64,000 nt of DNA from Arthrobacter hankyongi (GTDB lineage: Bacteria; Actinomycetota; Actinomycetes; Actinomycetales; Micrococcaceae). Of the stretch, positions 17,272 to 26,329 are shown piece by piece. The stretch spans positions 248,001 through 312,000 of the forward strand of contig NZ_JAKLTQ010000002.1 of NCBI RefSeq assembly GCF_022012395.1. Reading direction: 5' to 3'. Under the pieces are notes generated by a model that did no database searches, was not told the origin of the DNA, and saw only the letters and a list, made by a program, of their open reading frames with translations. Every line of letters starts with the position of its first letter. Position 1 is the stretch's first letter. The position numbers and the translations under genes are program-made.

Positions 17272-19494
17272 GTGAATCGATTGGAAAGCATGGCCGGCCT
17301 GCTGGTGGTGGACCTGGGCAGTGGCATGGCCGCGGCGCTGGTGGCGAAGATGCTTGCCGAGGCCGGAGCGCAGGTGGTCCGCTTTGAGCCGTCGGCCGGG
17401 GATCCCTTCTATACGGTCTATCCTGCCTACGCCAGCTGGCATGCCGGCAGCAGCCGGCCCCCTGCGGCCGAACGCGAGGACTGGCTGGCCCGGGCGGACG
17501 TCTGTCTGGTCGGCGGCGAGGACTTCCCGGACCTGGACTGGTCCTTCGACCCGGAGTCCATCGTCGCGGCCAACGGGCGGGCGGTGGTTCTGGACCTGAC
17601 CGGCTACCCGGGCGGGCACAGCGCGCAGGGACGGCCCGCCGTCGACCTGCTGGTGCAGGCCCGCACCGGCCTGAGCTACGAGGTCTCCGACGAGCGCCCC
17701 ATGCACCTGACGTTTCCCGCCCCGACCTACGGGGCGGCCCTGCACGGGCTGGTGGGAATCCTGGCCGCGCTCATCGAACGAGGACGCAGCGGCAAGGGCC
17801 AAGTGGTCACCACCTCGCTGCAGCAGGGCGGCCTGCCGTTCGTCCCGTTCTGGATGGACGCCGAGCGGGCGGACCGCACCTTCAACCGCAACATTCCCAA
17901 GGACGCCGCGCCGCTGCTCTTCCGGTGCGCCGACGGCAGGTACATCCACTTCTCCACCGGCGGCAGCCCGGACAAGGCCTATGATCTGCTGGGGATTCCG
18001 AGGCCGGAAACCCCGCACCCCAACTGGTTCGGCGACACCGAACGCATTGGCCAGGCCGTGGCCAGCTACCATTCCGGCGAGCTGCTGAAGCGGATGTCCG
18101 AGGCAGGCCTGGCCGCGGAGGTCGTGCTTGCTCCCGGACAGTGCTGGGACGAACCGCAGGTGCTGGCGAACCAGATCATCCGTCCGCTGCCCGATGGCAG
18201 CCGCGGTGTCGGCCTGCCGCTGAAGTTCCGCACGCCCGGGGACACCGGCGGCCAGGCAGCGGCGGAAGCACCGCCGTCGTCGGCCACCCGCCAGGAGGCC
18301 CAGCCGCCCCTGCAGGGTGTGCGGGTGGTCGATTTCGGCCACTTCGTGGCCGGGCCCTACGCCTCCCGGGTGCTCGCCGACCTAGGCGCCGACGTCGTCA
18401 AGGTCGAATCGCTCGGTGGCGACCTGATGCGCAAGGCCAGCTTTCAGGCTGTCTATTCGTCCAACCGGGGCAAGCGCAGCCTCGCGGTGGATGCCAAGAA
18501 CCCGCGGGGGGCGGAAATCGTGCGGCTGCTGTGCGCGACGGCGAACGTCGCCCACCACAACTTCCGGCCCGGCGTGGCGGAGCGCCTGGCGCTCGACCCC
18601 GCCAGCCTGCGGGAAGTGCGCCCCGATCTGGTCACCATGCACGCTTCGGCCTACGGTACCTCCGGGCCGCGGATGTACGATTCGGGCTTCGACCCGATCA
18701 TCCAGGCCTACTGCGGCCACGAAGTCCGCGCCGGCGGGGCCGGCAACGACCCGCTCTGGTACCGGCTGCTGATCGTGGACTACTCGGCGGGCCTGCTGGG
18801 CGCGATCGGGCTGCTTCTGGGCGTCTACGAACAGCAACAGGCTGGAAGGGCCGTGGAGATCGAGTGCAGCCTGCTCGACACCGGCGTCTTCCTGCTCTCC
18901 GAACTCATCCAGACAGCTGAAGGCGGCTTCGAAGGAGCCCCGTCGACCAACAGGAACCGCACCGGCTACCACCCGGCCGAGGCTCTGTACCAAACCCGGG
19001 ACGGCTGGATCGCGGTGGCGGCCAGGTCCGAGGCGATGGCCGCACGCCTGGTCCAGTGGGCCGGGCTGGATCTGGGGCCCCGCGCATCGTGGCACCAGCC
19101 CGAAGAGGACTTGCTGCAGGAGTACTTCGGCCGGATGGGCACGGACGAGGCCCTGGCCGGACTGGCTGCGGAAGATATCTGGGCGGAGGAATGTGTCCGG
19201 GACGGCTGGCGGGAGCTGAATTCCGCCGGCGTCAACGCCAGCCTGCTCCAGAACGTCCAGGACCCCCAGTACGGGATGATCCGTTCGGTGGACAACCTCA
19301 TCGGATTCTCCCGTTCCGCCGCCGCGGCACGGCAGGCCTCGGCCCCGCGGCTGGGCGAGGACACGGCCGGGCTGCTCACCGAGCTGGGTTACTCGCCGTC
19401 GGACATCGAAGACCTGCTTGAGGGGGGCGCCGTGGCGGTAGTGCGGGACCCGAAAACCCATCAGGAAGCCAACCAGGAAAAGGCCAAACTATGA
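17272..19494 (+). CDS. Tandem-fused CaiB/BaiF CoA-transferase, copy 3
   Basis: The protein has 740 residues from GTG 17272, chosen because GAAGGAG lies eight bases upstream; an in-frame GTG at 17239 would overlap the previous gene and lacks a good site. Both domains keep the catalytic-aspartate motif: AVDLLVQARTG (D125) and SGFDPIIQAYCGHE (D474). The C-terminal half shares NDPLWYR and SGFD..IQA with copies 1 and 2. Its operon differs from theirs and encodes MmgE/PrpD and a TRAP system. The stop overlaps the SnoaL-like gene by ATGA. Confidence 0.87.
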   Translation: MNRLESMAGLLVVDLGSGMAAALVAKMLAEAGAQVVRFEPSAGDPFYTVYPAYASWHAGSSRPPAAEREDWLARADVCLVGGEDFPDLDWSFDPESIVAANGRAVVLDLTGYPGGHSAQGRPAVDLLVQARTGLSYEVSDERPMHLTFPAPTYGAALHGLVGILAALIERGRSGKGQVVTTSLQQGGLPFVPFWMDAERADRTFNRNIPKDAAPLLFRCADGRYIHFSTGGSPDKAYDLLGIPRPETPHPNWFGDTERIGQAVASYHSGELLKRMSEAGLAAEVVLAPGQCWDEPQVLANQIIRPLPDGSRGVGLPLKFRTPGDTGGQAAAEAPPSSATRQEAQPPLQGVRVVDFGHFVAGPYASRVLADLGADVVKVESLGGDLMRKASFQAVYSSNRGKRSLAVDAKNPRGAEIVRLLCATANVAHHNFRPGVAERLALDPASLREVRPDLVTMHASAYGTSGPRMYDSGFDPIIQAYCGHEVRAGGAGNDPLWYRLLIVDYSAGLLGAIGLLLGVYEQQQAGRAVEIECSLLDTGVFLLSELIQTAEGGFEGAPSTNRNRTGYHPAEALYQTRDGWIAVAARSEAMAARLVQWAGLDLGPRASWHQPEEDLLQEYFGRMGTDEALAGLAAEDIWAEECVRDGWRELNSAGVNASLLQNVQDPQYGMIRSVDNLIGFSRSAAAARQASAPRLGEDTAGLLTELGYSPSDIEDLLEGGAVAVVRDPKTHQEANQEKAKL

Positions 19495-19919
19495 GTGCAG
19501 AAGCAACGACCACCTTCCCGTCCCGCGAAGCCATCCGCGAGGCGGTGCTGGGCTACGTCAACGGGCTGGAACGCGGCGATTTCGACGCCGTCGCCGATCT
19601 GTTCTCCGAGGACGCGTTCTACTCCCACCCGCCGTACGACCCGAACAGCCCGAAGCGGGCGGAGGTGCGCGGACGCGAGGCCCTGCGCGCCCTGCTCAAG
19701 GGCAAGCGCGGCTCGCGGACCTGGTTCCATGAGATCCAGTCATTCCACGTCGCCGACGACCGCTGCCTGATCGAGGGCGTGGTCCGTGAATCCGAGGGCG
19801 GGCCCCTGCGGTCCTCCTTTGCCGGTGCCGGAACCTTCAACGCACAGGGGGAGATCACCCGCTGGGTGGCCTACCGGAGCGTCCCGGCGATCGGCGAGTC
19901 GCTCGACGAGACCAGCTAG
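19491..19919 (+). CDS. SnoaL/NTF2-like small protein
   Basis: The protein has 142 residues with the cone-shaped alpha+beta NTF2 pattern: an N-terminal helix with YVNGLERGDFDAVADLFSED, then strands with ...FHEIQSFHVADDRCLIEGVV and GTFNAQGEITRW at the end. Members act as isomerases, dehydratases, cyclases or accessory subunits. The conserved fold does not reveal the reaction. It is translationally coupled to the fused CoA-transferase and closes the TRAP operon. Confidence 0.8.
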   Translation: MSAEATTTFPSREAIREAVLGYVNGLERGDFDAVADLFSEDAFYSHPPYDPNSPKRAEVRGREALRALLKGKRGSRTWFHEIQSFHVADDRCLIEGVVRESEGGPLRSSFAGAGTFNAQGEITRWVAYRSVPAIGESLDETS

Positions 19920-20031
19920 TTCGACGGGCCGGATGTCCGTGACACCCGGCAGTTGGCAGCACGATGCACCCGCCGGGCAACGATGAACGGCCCGGGCGCA
20001 GAAGACACGAAATTTTTGAGGAGAATGAGCG

Positions 20032-21171
20032 ATGTCCAGGAAGCGGTCCAAGGTTCCACAGGCCGAGGGGGAATCCAGGCTAAACCGGCGGTACATCCGG
20101 GTTGGCAGCGTGGCGCTGATGACGGCCGCGGCTATTGGGCTGGCCGGCTGCGGTGTGGCCGGAGGCAGCGGCGCTACTGAGAACAAGGCCGCTGCCGATA
20201 TCTTCGCGGCGGTCAATTCAGAAGATCCGCTGGCTCCGGTGCCCTTGAAGGAGAAGCAGACGCTCAAGGTTGCTGTGACAACGCTGATCAGTTCCTACGG
20301 GGCGTTCCTTGCGGCGAACGAGTTGGGTGAGTTTAACAAGGAAAACCTCGACGTCGAAGTGCAGATTGTCCCGGTTCAGGACGCCCAGGTACTCCTGAAC
20401 CAAGGCCGTGTTGATGTCGCACTGACAGGGTTTTCGCCTGGTGTTCTCAACCTGATCGACTCCGGGGGCGATGTCAAAGCGGTCTTCCCGGGTGGACAAC
20501 GACTGGCGGAGTCCACCCAAGGCTGGTACGTCAACCGGCAGATTTTCGGGTCCGATGGCAAGTTCGATCCGGAGGACCTGAAAGGGGCCACCTTGGGCGC
20601 GCCCGGAGGAAGTAGTACAGGTGCCATGGGCTACTTCTTCAACGCCATGCGGGAAAAGGGCACGGACTTGAAGCTGGATGATATCAAGTTCGAGAACCTC
20701 GCGGTTCCCGATGCCGTTGCTGCCTTGCAGCGGGGGGCGCTGGATGTAGCCTATGCCTCGGCTCCATTCAACGTCGCATTGCAGGATGACGACTGCTGCG
20801 AATTTATCCCCAACGCCATTCCCACCACGACGACTGTCTACACCTGGTTTGGCAAGAAGTTGCGTGAGGACAGCCCCGAGGCCGGACTGGCGTTTGTCCG
20901 AGCCATGGCACGGACCACGATGGAAGACCTGCAAGGGGACTATCGGAAGGACAGGACCGTCCTCGCAGCACTGTCCGAGGGACTCGAGACCCCGGTAGAG
21001 GACCTGGCCCGGCTTGAACCGAGTGTGTTCGACCCCGAATTGGACCTCACCGTGAAGAACCTCGAGGTGTATGAGGGCTATTACGACGAACTGAACGCCC
21101 TGCAATACGAAGATCCCTTGGCAGTTGACGAGGTGTATGACTCCCGCTTCACCGAAGCGCTGACGAAGTAA
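20032..21171 (+). CDS. ABC transporter substrate-binding lipoprotein (SsuA/NMT1-like)
   Basis: The protein has 379 residues with lipobox LAGC (lipidated C40) after a long basic lead. The mature part starts with QTLKVAVTTLISSYGAFLA, then ELGEFNKENLDVEVQ and LNQGRVDVALTGFSPG, the pattern of NMT1/SsuA/TauA periplasmic proteins. Such systems import sulfonates, nitrate, thiamine precursors and, in some bacteria, phthalate. GAGGAGAATG lies before the ATG. The ATPase and permease follow directly. Base composition is lower in GC than the flanking genes. Confidence 0.88.
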   Translation: MSRKRSKVPQAEGESRLNRRYIRVGSVALMTAAAIGLAGCGVAGGSGATENKAAADIFAAVNSEDPLAPVPLKEKQTLKVAVTTLISSYGAFLAANELGEFNKENLDVEVQIVPVQDAQVLLNQGRVDVALTGFSPGVLNLIDSGGDVKAVFPGGQRLAESTQGWYVNRQIFGSDGKFDPEDLKGATLGAPGGSSTGAMGYFFNAMREKGTDLKLDDIKFENLAVPDAVAALQRGALDVAYASAPFNVALQDDDCCEFIPNAIPTTTTVYTWFGKKLREDSPEAGLAFVRAMARTTMEDLQGDYRKDRTVLAALSEGLETPVEDLARLEPSVFDPELDLTVKNLEVYEGYYDELNALQYEDPLAVDEVYDSRFTEALTK

Positions 21172-21208
21172 CGGATACGGCAGGCGGTTTTCGCCGGGCA
21201 AGGAGTTC

Positions 21209-22015
21209 ATGATGTCAGATGAGGCGAAGATAGCCGCGCGGGGCATAACCCGGACATTCGGGGCGGGAGCGGGCCTCGTCCATGCACTGGGTCCCTTGGA
21301 CGCAGAGATCGAGTCGGGCGAGTTCGTCTGCATTGTCGGTCCCTCCGGCTGCGGCAAATCCACATTCCTGCGGATTGTGGCGGGACTTATTCCGCCCAGT
21401 GAGGGCGTGCTGAGCTTGGGATCGGACGGCGGACAGGCTCCACTGGCGGCGGTTGTCTTCCAGGACTACAGCATTTTTCCCTGGAAAACAGTTGAGGCCA
21501 ACGTCCGCTTTGGACTGGATCTCCTGAGGGTTCCCCGGCATGAAGCCGATACGCGAGTGGAGCGTTCGCTCTCCAGGCTAGGCCTCACGGAGTTCCGCAA
21601 GGCCTATCCGGGCACGCTCTCAGGTGGGATGCGTCAGCGGGTCTCCATTGCCAGGGCACTGGTGACAGAACCTCAGGTGCTGCTGATGGACGAGCCGTTT
21701 GCTGCGCTGGATGCGCAACTGCGACACCTGCTGCAGGACGAATTGCTGGAACTGTGGCAAGAGGACCGCAGGACAGTCCTGTTCATCACCCACAACCTCG
21801 ACGAGGCATTGCTGCTGGGTGACCGCGTTCTTGTCATGAGCGCCCGCCCAGGCCGCATCGTGGGGGAGTTCAAGGTTCCGTTTGAACGGCCGCGATCGGG
21901 CGATATCCGACGCAGCCCGGAATTCGCCGCCATGGAGAGCGAGATCTGGGATTTGCTGCGGTCGGAGGTTGCAGCGGGAATACCCGCCACTGGAGGAACG
22001 AAGGTGCCGGCATGA
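21209..22015 (+). CDS. ABC transporter ATP-binding protein (SsuB/TauB-like)
   Basis: The protein has 268 residues with all ATPase motifs: Walker A GPSGCGKST (44-52), Q-loop Q85, signature LSGGMRQR (137-144), Walker B LLMDEPFAALD (158-168) and the switch H195. It energises import of the ligand bound by the 20032 lipoprotein. A second ATG follows the first codon. The stop overlaps the permease start as ATGA. Confidence 0.93.
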   Translation: MMSDEAKIAARGITRTFGAGAGLVHALGPLDAEIESGEFVCIVGPSGCGKSTFLRIVAGLIPPSEGVLSLGSDGGQAPLAAVVFQDYSIFPWKTVEANVRFGLDLLRVPRHEADTRVERSLSRLGLTEFRKAYPGTLSGGMRQRVSIARALVTEPQVLLMDEPFAALDAQLRHLLQDELLELWQEDRRTVLFITHNLDEALLLGDRVLVMSARPGRIVGEFKVPFERPRSGDIRRSPEFAAMESEIWDLLRSEVAAGIPATGGTKVPA

Positions 22016-22866
22016 CCGCGGTAGACCTGCAGAGGAACACCACTAGCCGTCGAATCGAGCGCAAGCCAGGGCCGGTGGAGCGAAACCCCCGCGCGTTCAT
22101 GCGCCGGCGCCGAATCATCGACAACCTGCTGAGGATCGGTGCGCCCATCCTGCTGATCGTGGCCTGGCAACTGGTGGTCAGCACAGGCCTGCTCGACAGA
22201 AGATTTTGGCCAGCCCCGACCGACGTTCTCCTGTCGTTCCAGGAGAACGTGGCAACAGGACGGTTGGCCGAGGCACTTGTCAGCAGCATGACCCGTATCC
22301 TGCTCGGATACCTCATCGGGTCGGTCGCAGGGATACTCGGAGGCATCGCGCTGGGAGTGTTCAGGCCGCTGAGAATTGCCCTGGAACCCATTATCAGCGC
22401 CGTCTATACCGTTCCGAAGCTCGCTATCCTGCCCTTGTTGCTTCTCCTTTTCGGGCTGGGAGACGTTCCGAAGATCATCCTCATCGCCCTCGGGGTCTTC
22501 TTTGTCACGATCATCAGCACAATCGCGGCTGTCACCTCCATTCCAGAGGGCTACCTCGAGCCGGCGAGGTCCTTCGGGGCCAACAGGGTCCAGACATTCA
22601 GGCACATCATTGTTCCTGCAATCATGCCGGACATTTTTGTCGCGCTGCGTCTTGCTGCCGGACAAGCCGTGCTCTTGATGATCGGTATCGAATTTGTCCA
22701 AGGCGACGAAGGCCTGGGCTACATGATCTGGAACTCCTGGCAGCTTTTCCTCGCGGACAGAATGTATGTCGGAATCGTGTCGGTGGCCCTGGTAGGTGTC
22801 GTTTTCCAGACAACGGTGAAATGGATCGGGCAGCGGCTTACCCCATGGGAGAAGCCGCGCAATTGA
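22012..22866 (+). CDS. ABC transporter permease (SsuC/TauC-like)
   Basis: The protein has 284 residues. After a basic 35-residue cytoplasmic lead come about six membrane segments, starting with APILLIVAWQLVVS. The permease EAA loop is AARSFGANR-like: EPARSFGANRVQTFRHIIVPA near residue 182. It completes the three-gene importer. The following gene, a CoA-transferase, starts 34 bases on, suggesting that the imported acid is activated at once. Confidence 0.92.
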   Translation: MTAVDLQRNTTSRRIERKPGPVERNPRAFMRRRRIIDNLLRIGAPILLIVAWQLVVSTGLLDRRFWPAPTDVLLSFQENVATGRLAEALVSSMTRILLGYLIGSVAGILGGIALGVFRPLRIALEPIISAVYTVPKLAILPLLLLLFGLGDVPKIILIALGVFFVTIISTIAAVTSIPEGYLEPARSFGANRVQTFRHIIVPAIMPDIFVALRLAAGQAVLLMIGIEFVQGDEGLGYMIWNSWQLFLADRMYVGIVSVALVGVVFQTTVKWIGQRLTPWEKPRN

Positions 22867-22900
22867 GGAAAATGTCGAACCGCGAAGCGAGGACCAGGAA

Positions 22901-24016
22901 ATGACGGATCAAAGCCAAAAGACCTATACAGCAGACGGCCAGTCGGCGGTCCCGGGTCCGCTGGCGGGGCTCAAGGTCGTGGATTTCTCCCTGCTGGGCC
23001 CCGGCCCCTTCTTCACCCAGTGCCTGCTGGAACTGGGCGCGGACGTGCTCAAGGTCGAGCCGCCGCGCGGTGACCCGGCACGCTATCTGTCCCCGGGCGG
23101 GTATGCGGTGCTCAACAGCCAGAAGTCCATTCGAAGCCTCGACCTGAAGACCGCTGCCGGCGCCGTCGAGGCCCGTGCCCTGCTCGCGGACGCGGATGTG
23201 CTCGTCGAGGGGTTCCGCCCCGGTGTGATGGAACGCCTGGGTTTCGGCTTCAAGGACGTCTCCCAGCTCAGGCCCGCCCTCGTGTACGTCTCGTTGAGCG
23301 GATTCGGACAGGAAAGCCCGCTGGCCGACATGCCCGGACACGATATTAATTACCTGGCCGCCTCGGGCGTGCTCGCGTTGGCCGGCACCGTCGGCGCGCC
23401 GCCTGCCCATGCCATGGGCGTGCCCATCGGGGACTTCTGCAGTTCCATTTACGCACTGTCCTCAACACTGGCGGCGCTTCTGGTGAGCCGGTCGATGGGC
23501 CAGGGCCAGCACCTGGATGTCTCCGTGACGGATTCCCTGATTCATTGGATGAACTCCTCACTCGCCCAGTTCCAGTACAAGGGGCTGCAGACGCTGGACG
23601 AGCAGCGCGCTTCGGTCCTGGGCAAGCCCGCCTACGGCGTCTTCCAGACGGCTGACAGCCGGTCGATAGCCCTCGGTGCCCTCGAGGACCATTTCTGGCA
23701 GCGGCTGGCCCGCGCACTGGCCCTCGAATCCGAGCTCGAGGAGGCAGATTTCGCCTTCCGCGCCGCGAATGTGGCTCGGATCAACGGGGCTATTTCCGCG
23801 TCGTTGGGGAAGCTGACCCTGCAGGAGGCACTCGGCCTGCTGCAGGCCGCGGACGTCCCGGCCAACGCCGTCGTCAGTCCCCTGGATCTGCCCAACACGG
23901 ATTATGCCGCCAGCCGCGGACTCTTTGCCGCCGTTGACGGCCTGACGTACTCACGTTTTCCGGTGCGCGTCAGTGGCGGCGGGGCCGCCGCATCCGGACA
24001 CAGTACCGCCTCATGA
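22901..24016 (+). CDS. CaiB/BaiF CoA-transferase, single domain
   Basis: The protein has 371 residues, slightly short for the family but complete. It has the entry strand LAGLKVVDFS, the CoA-binding ELGADVLKVEPPRGDPAR and the catalytic aspartate in MPGHDINYLAASG (D148). It belongs to the alpha-methylacyl-CoA racemase/L-carnitine transferase branch; racemase activity cannot be excluded. Unlike copies 3855, 7002 and 17272 it is not fused. It is followed by two overlapping acyl-CoA dehydrogenases. Confidence 0.9.
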   Translation: MTDQSQKTYTADGQSAVPGPLAGLKVVDFSLLGPGPFFTQCLLELGADVLKVEPPRGDPARYLSPGGYAVLNSQKSIRSLDLKTAAGAVEARALLADADVLVEGFRPGVMERLGFGFKDVSQLRPALVYVSLSGFGQESPLADMPGHDINYLAASGVLALAGTVGAPPAHAMGVPIGDFCSSIYALSSTLAALLVSRSMGQGQHLDVSVTDSLIHWMNSSLAQFQYKGLQTLDEQRASVLGKPAYGVFQTADSRSIALGALEDHFWQRLARALALESELEEADFAFRAANVARINGAISASLGKLTLQEALGLLQAADVPANAVVSPLDLPNTDYAASRGLFAAVDGLTYSRFPVRVSGGGAAASGHSTAS

Positions 24017-24041
24017 CCGCCTGTGAGAGGACCCAGAAGCT

Positions 24042-25169
24042 ATGGATTTCCAACTGGATGAAGCAGCGGAGGACCTGCGGTTGCTGACCGCGGAGATTCT
24101 GGACAAAACGGGCGCCTCCGGGGAGGTGGGCGCCAACCCCGACCCCGGGGAAGTGTGGGCGAAGTTCGCCGAAGCCGGACTCATCGAGGCGTTCCTGCCC
24201 GAGGAACTTGGCGGTACCGCAGCCGATGCTGTGTCCTTGGCGGCAGTGCTCCGCGAAGTGGGCCTGCGCGCTGCCCCGGTGCCGGCCCTGCCCGTGCTCG
24301 CGATGGGCGTCCTGCCGCTGGTCCGGCATGCCGGACCGGATCTGGCTTCCGTCCTCGAGCGGGTGGCCGGCGGCGCCATCCTGACCGCCGCCGTGCGGGA
24401 GCCCGGCGGCGCCCGGGCCACCCAGCCGGCGACGACGGCGGCTGCGGTGGCCGGCGGCTACGTGCTGCAGGGGACCAAGACGATGGTGCCCTTCGGTGCC
24501 GAAGCGGAGTGGATCCTCGTGCCGGCCCGGCTGGGGGACGGGGGAGTGGGCGTGTTCCTGGTCTCCTCCGACGTGGAGGGGCTGGAGGTTGCACCGCAGC
24601 CTACCGGTTCCCATATCCCCGCCGCTGCCATCGCACTGAACAGCGTACGCGTCGCGCACTCCGCACTGGTCGGCGGTGACACGGAATCGGCGGTGGCCAG
24701 AACCTTGGAGCTGTCGACCTGGGCCGGAATCGCCGCCCAGGCCTCCGGCCACCTCGAAGCAGCACTGAAGCTCACCGCCGAGCACGTCAAGACCAGGCGG
24801 CAGTTCGGCCGGGCGCTGGCGGAGTTCCAGGCGGTTGCCATGACCGTCAGCGACGTCTACATCGCCAACCTGCTGCTGACCAACCTCACTTGGGGCGGGG
24901 CATGGCGCTTCGAGGCAGGCGACCCGGACGAGGCAGCCGAGACCTTGGCATCGGCCTTGCTGGTCATTACCGAGGAGGTGGCCAAGGCACTGCTGGCCTG
25001 CCAGCAGGTGCACGGATCCCTCGGCTTCGACGCCACCTATCCGCTGCATCGGCACTTCAGCGCAGGTCTGCATTTCAGCCGCTGGATCGGTGGCCCTGAC
25101 GGAGCCCTTGAACTTCTGGGCGACCTTGTTGACACACGGACCGGGGAGGCACAATGCGCATCGCTCTGA
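24042..25169 (+). CDS. Acyl-CoA dehydrogenase, probable FAD-binding partner of a heteromeric enzyme
   Basis: The protein has 375 residues. It keeps the C-terminal-domain FAD motif RRQFG..L..FQ (252-263) and VHGSLGFDATYPLHRHF near the end, but has no clear catalytic glutamate in the usual places. The next gene has the opposite pattern. In actinobacterial steroid catabolism, adjacent ACAD genes of this kind form alpha2beta2 enzymes (ChsE families). The last 16 bases overlap the next gene, supporting equal synthesis. The substrate is an acyl-CoA, identity unknown. Confidence 0.85.
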   Translation: MDFQLDEAAEDLRLLTAEILDKTGASGEVGANPDPGEVWAKFAEAGLIEAFLPEELGGTAADAVSLAAVLREVGLRAAPVPALPVLAMGVLPLVRHAGPDLASVLERVAGGAILTAAVREPGGARATQPATTAAAVAGGYVLQGTKTMVPFGAEAEWILVPARLGDGGVGVFLVSSDVEGLEVAPQPTGSHIPAAAIALNSVRVAHSALVGGDTESAVARTLELSTWAGIAAQASGHLEAALKLTAEHVKTRRQFGRALAEFQAVAMTVSDVYIANLLLTNLTWGGAWRFEAGDPDEAAETLASALLVITEEVAKALLACQQVHGSLGFDATYPLHRHFSAGLHFSRWIGGPDGALELLGDLVDTRTGEAQCASL

Positions 25170-26329
25170 CGCCGGAAGAGGAGGAACTGCGGGCCAAGGC
25201 CGAGGAGTATTTCTCCCGGTTGATGACAGATGAGGACCGCAGCGCCTGCCGCTTGGATGAGTTCGGCGACGTCAACCACCGACTGGCCGCCCGCATGGGT
25301 GCGGACGGCTGGCTGGGTCTGGGCTGGCCGGTGGAGTACGGGGGCAAGGGCCTGGGCACGGTGGCCGACCAAGTAGTGGTCAATGCAGCCTTCCGATACA
25401 AGGTCCCCTTCCCGCTGATCACGGTCCACTCGATTGGTCCCGCCATCCAGCAGGTCGGGACCGACGAGCAGAAGGCCAGGTTCCTGGAACCGATCCGTAC
25501 CGGCAACGTGCACTTCTGCATTGGCTATACCGAGCCGGACGCGGGCACGGACCTGGCCGCCTTGCAGCTCTCGGCCCGCCGGGAGGAGAACGAGTATGTA
25601 CTGAATGGACAGAAGATCTTCACCTCCGGGGTCCACAATGCGAACTACATCTGGCTGGCCTGCCGGACGGAGAACGGGGAAAAGAAGCACCGCGGCATCA
25701 CGATCCTCATCGTCGACACCAAGCTGCCCGGCGTCAGTTGGACGCCGATTGAGATCATGAGCGGCAACCGGGCCGTGAACGTGACGTACTTCGACGATGT
25801 CCGTGTGCCGGCAAACATGCTGGTGGGCAGGGAGCACGAAGGCTGGCGGCTTATTACCGGCCAACTCAACTCCGAGCGCGCTATCGTCGGCCCCGCGGGC
25901 CGGATGGCAGCCCACGTGGACCGGTTCCGCGCCTGGGCATCGGCCACTCCGGGGCCGCGCGGTGAGGACACGATGCTGCAGCTGCCCGAGGTCCGGCGGA
26001 CCCTGGGGAGGTTGGAATCGTTCCTGCGCGCCAATGAGCTGCTGAATTGGAAGGTGGCAGCGGCAACAGGTGAAGGAGTGGTCAGTCCCGCGGATGCGTC
26101 CGTGACCAAGGTCTACACCTCCGAGCGGTTGCTGCACGCGGCACGGCTGGTGGCCGATACCGTGGAGCGGGTCGGCGACCCGGCGGACCCGGGCACTGCG
26201 GCCCTGCTGGACGACGTGGATTTCGACTTGAAGACCGAAATGAAGCTCACCGTCGGCGGCGGGGCCAACGAGATCCAGCGGGAGCTGATCGGCATGCTCG
26301 GGCTTGGCCTGCCGAAGCCCCTGCGGTGA
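25154..26329 (+). CDS. Acyl-CoA dehydrogenase, probable catalytic partner of a heteromeric enzyme
   Basis: The protein has 391 residues. It has GLGWPVEYGGKG in the N-terminal domain, the FAD/substrate strand GYTEPDAGTDLA, and a candidate base E241 in QLNSERAIVG, placed as in long-chain and ChsE-type enzymes. The C-terminus ends GGGANEIQREL. It lacks the RxQFG motif held by the preceding protein. Overlap with both neighbours (16 bases before, GTGA after) indicates a coupled operon. Confidence 0.88.
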   Translation: MRIALTPEEEELRAKAEEYFSRLMTDEDRSACRLDEFGDVNHRLAARMGADGWLGLGWPVEYGGKGLGTVADQVVVNAAFRYKVPFPLITVHSIGPAIQQVGTDEQKARFLEPIRTGNVHFCIGYTEPDAGTDLAALQLSARREENEYVLNGQKIFTSGVHNANYIWLACRTENGEKKHRGITILIVDTKLPGVSWTPIEIMSGNRAVNVTYFDDVRVPANMLVGREHEGWRLITGQLNSERAIVGPAGRMAAHVDRFRAWASATPGPRGEDTMLQLPEVRRTLGRLESFLRANELLNWKVAAATGEGVVSPADASVTKVYTSERLLHAARLVADTVERVGDPADPGTAALLDDVDFDLKTEMKLTVGGGANEIQRELIGMLGLGLPKPLR

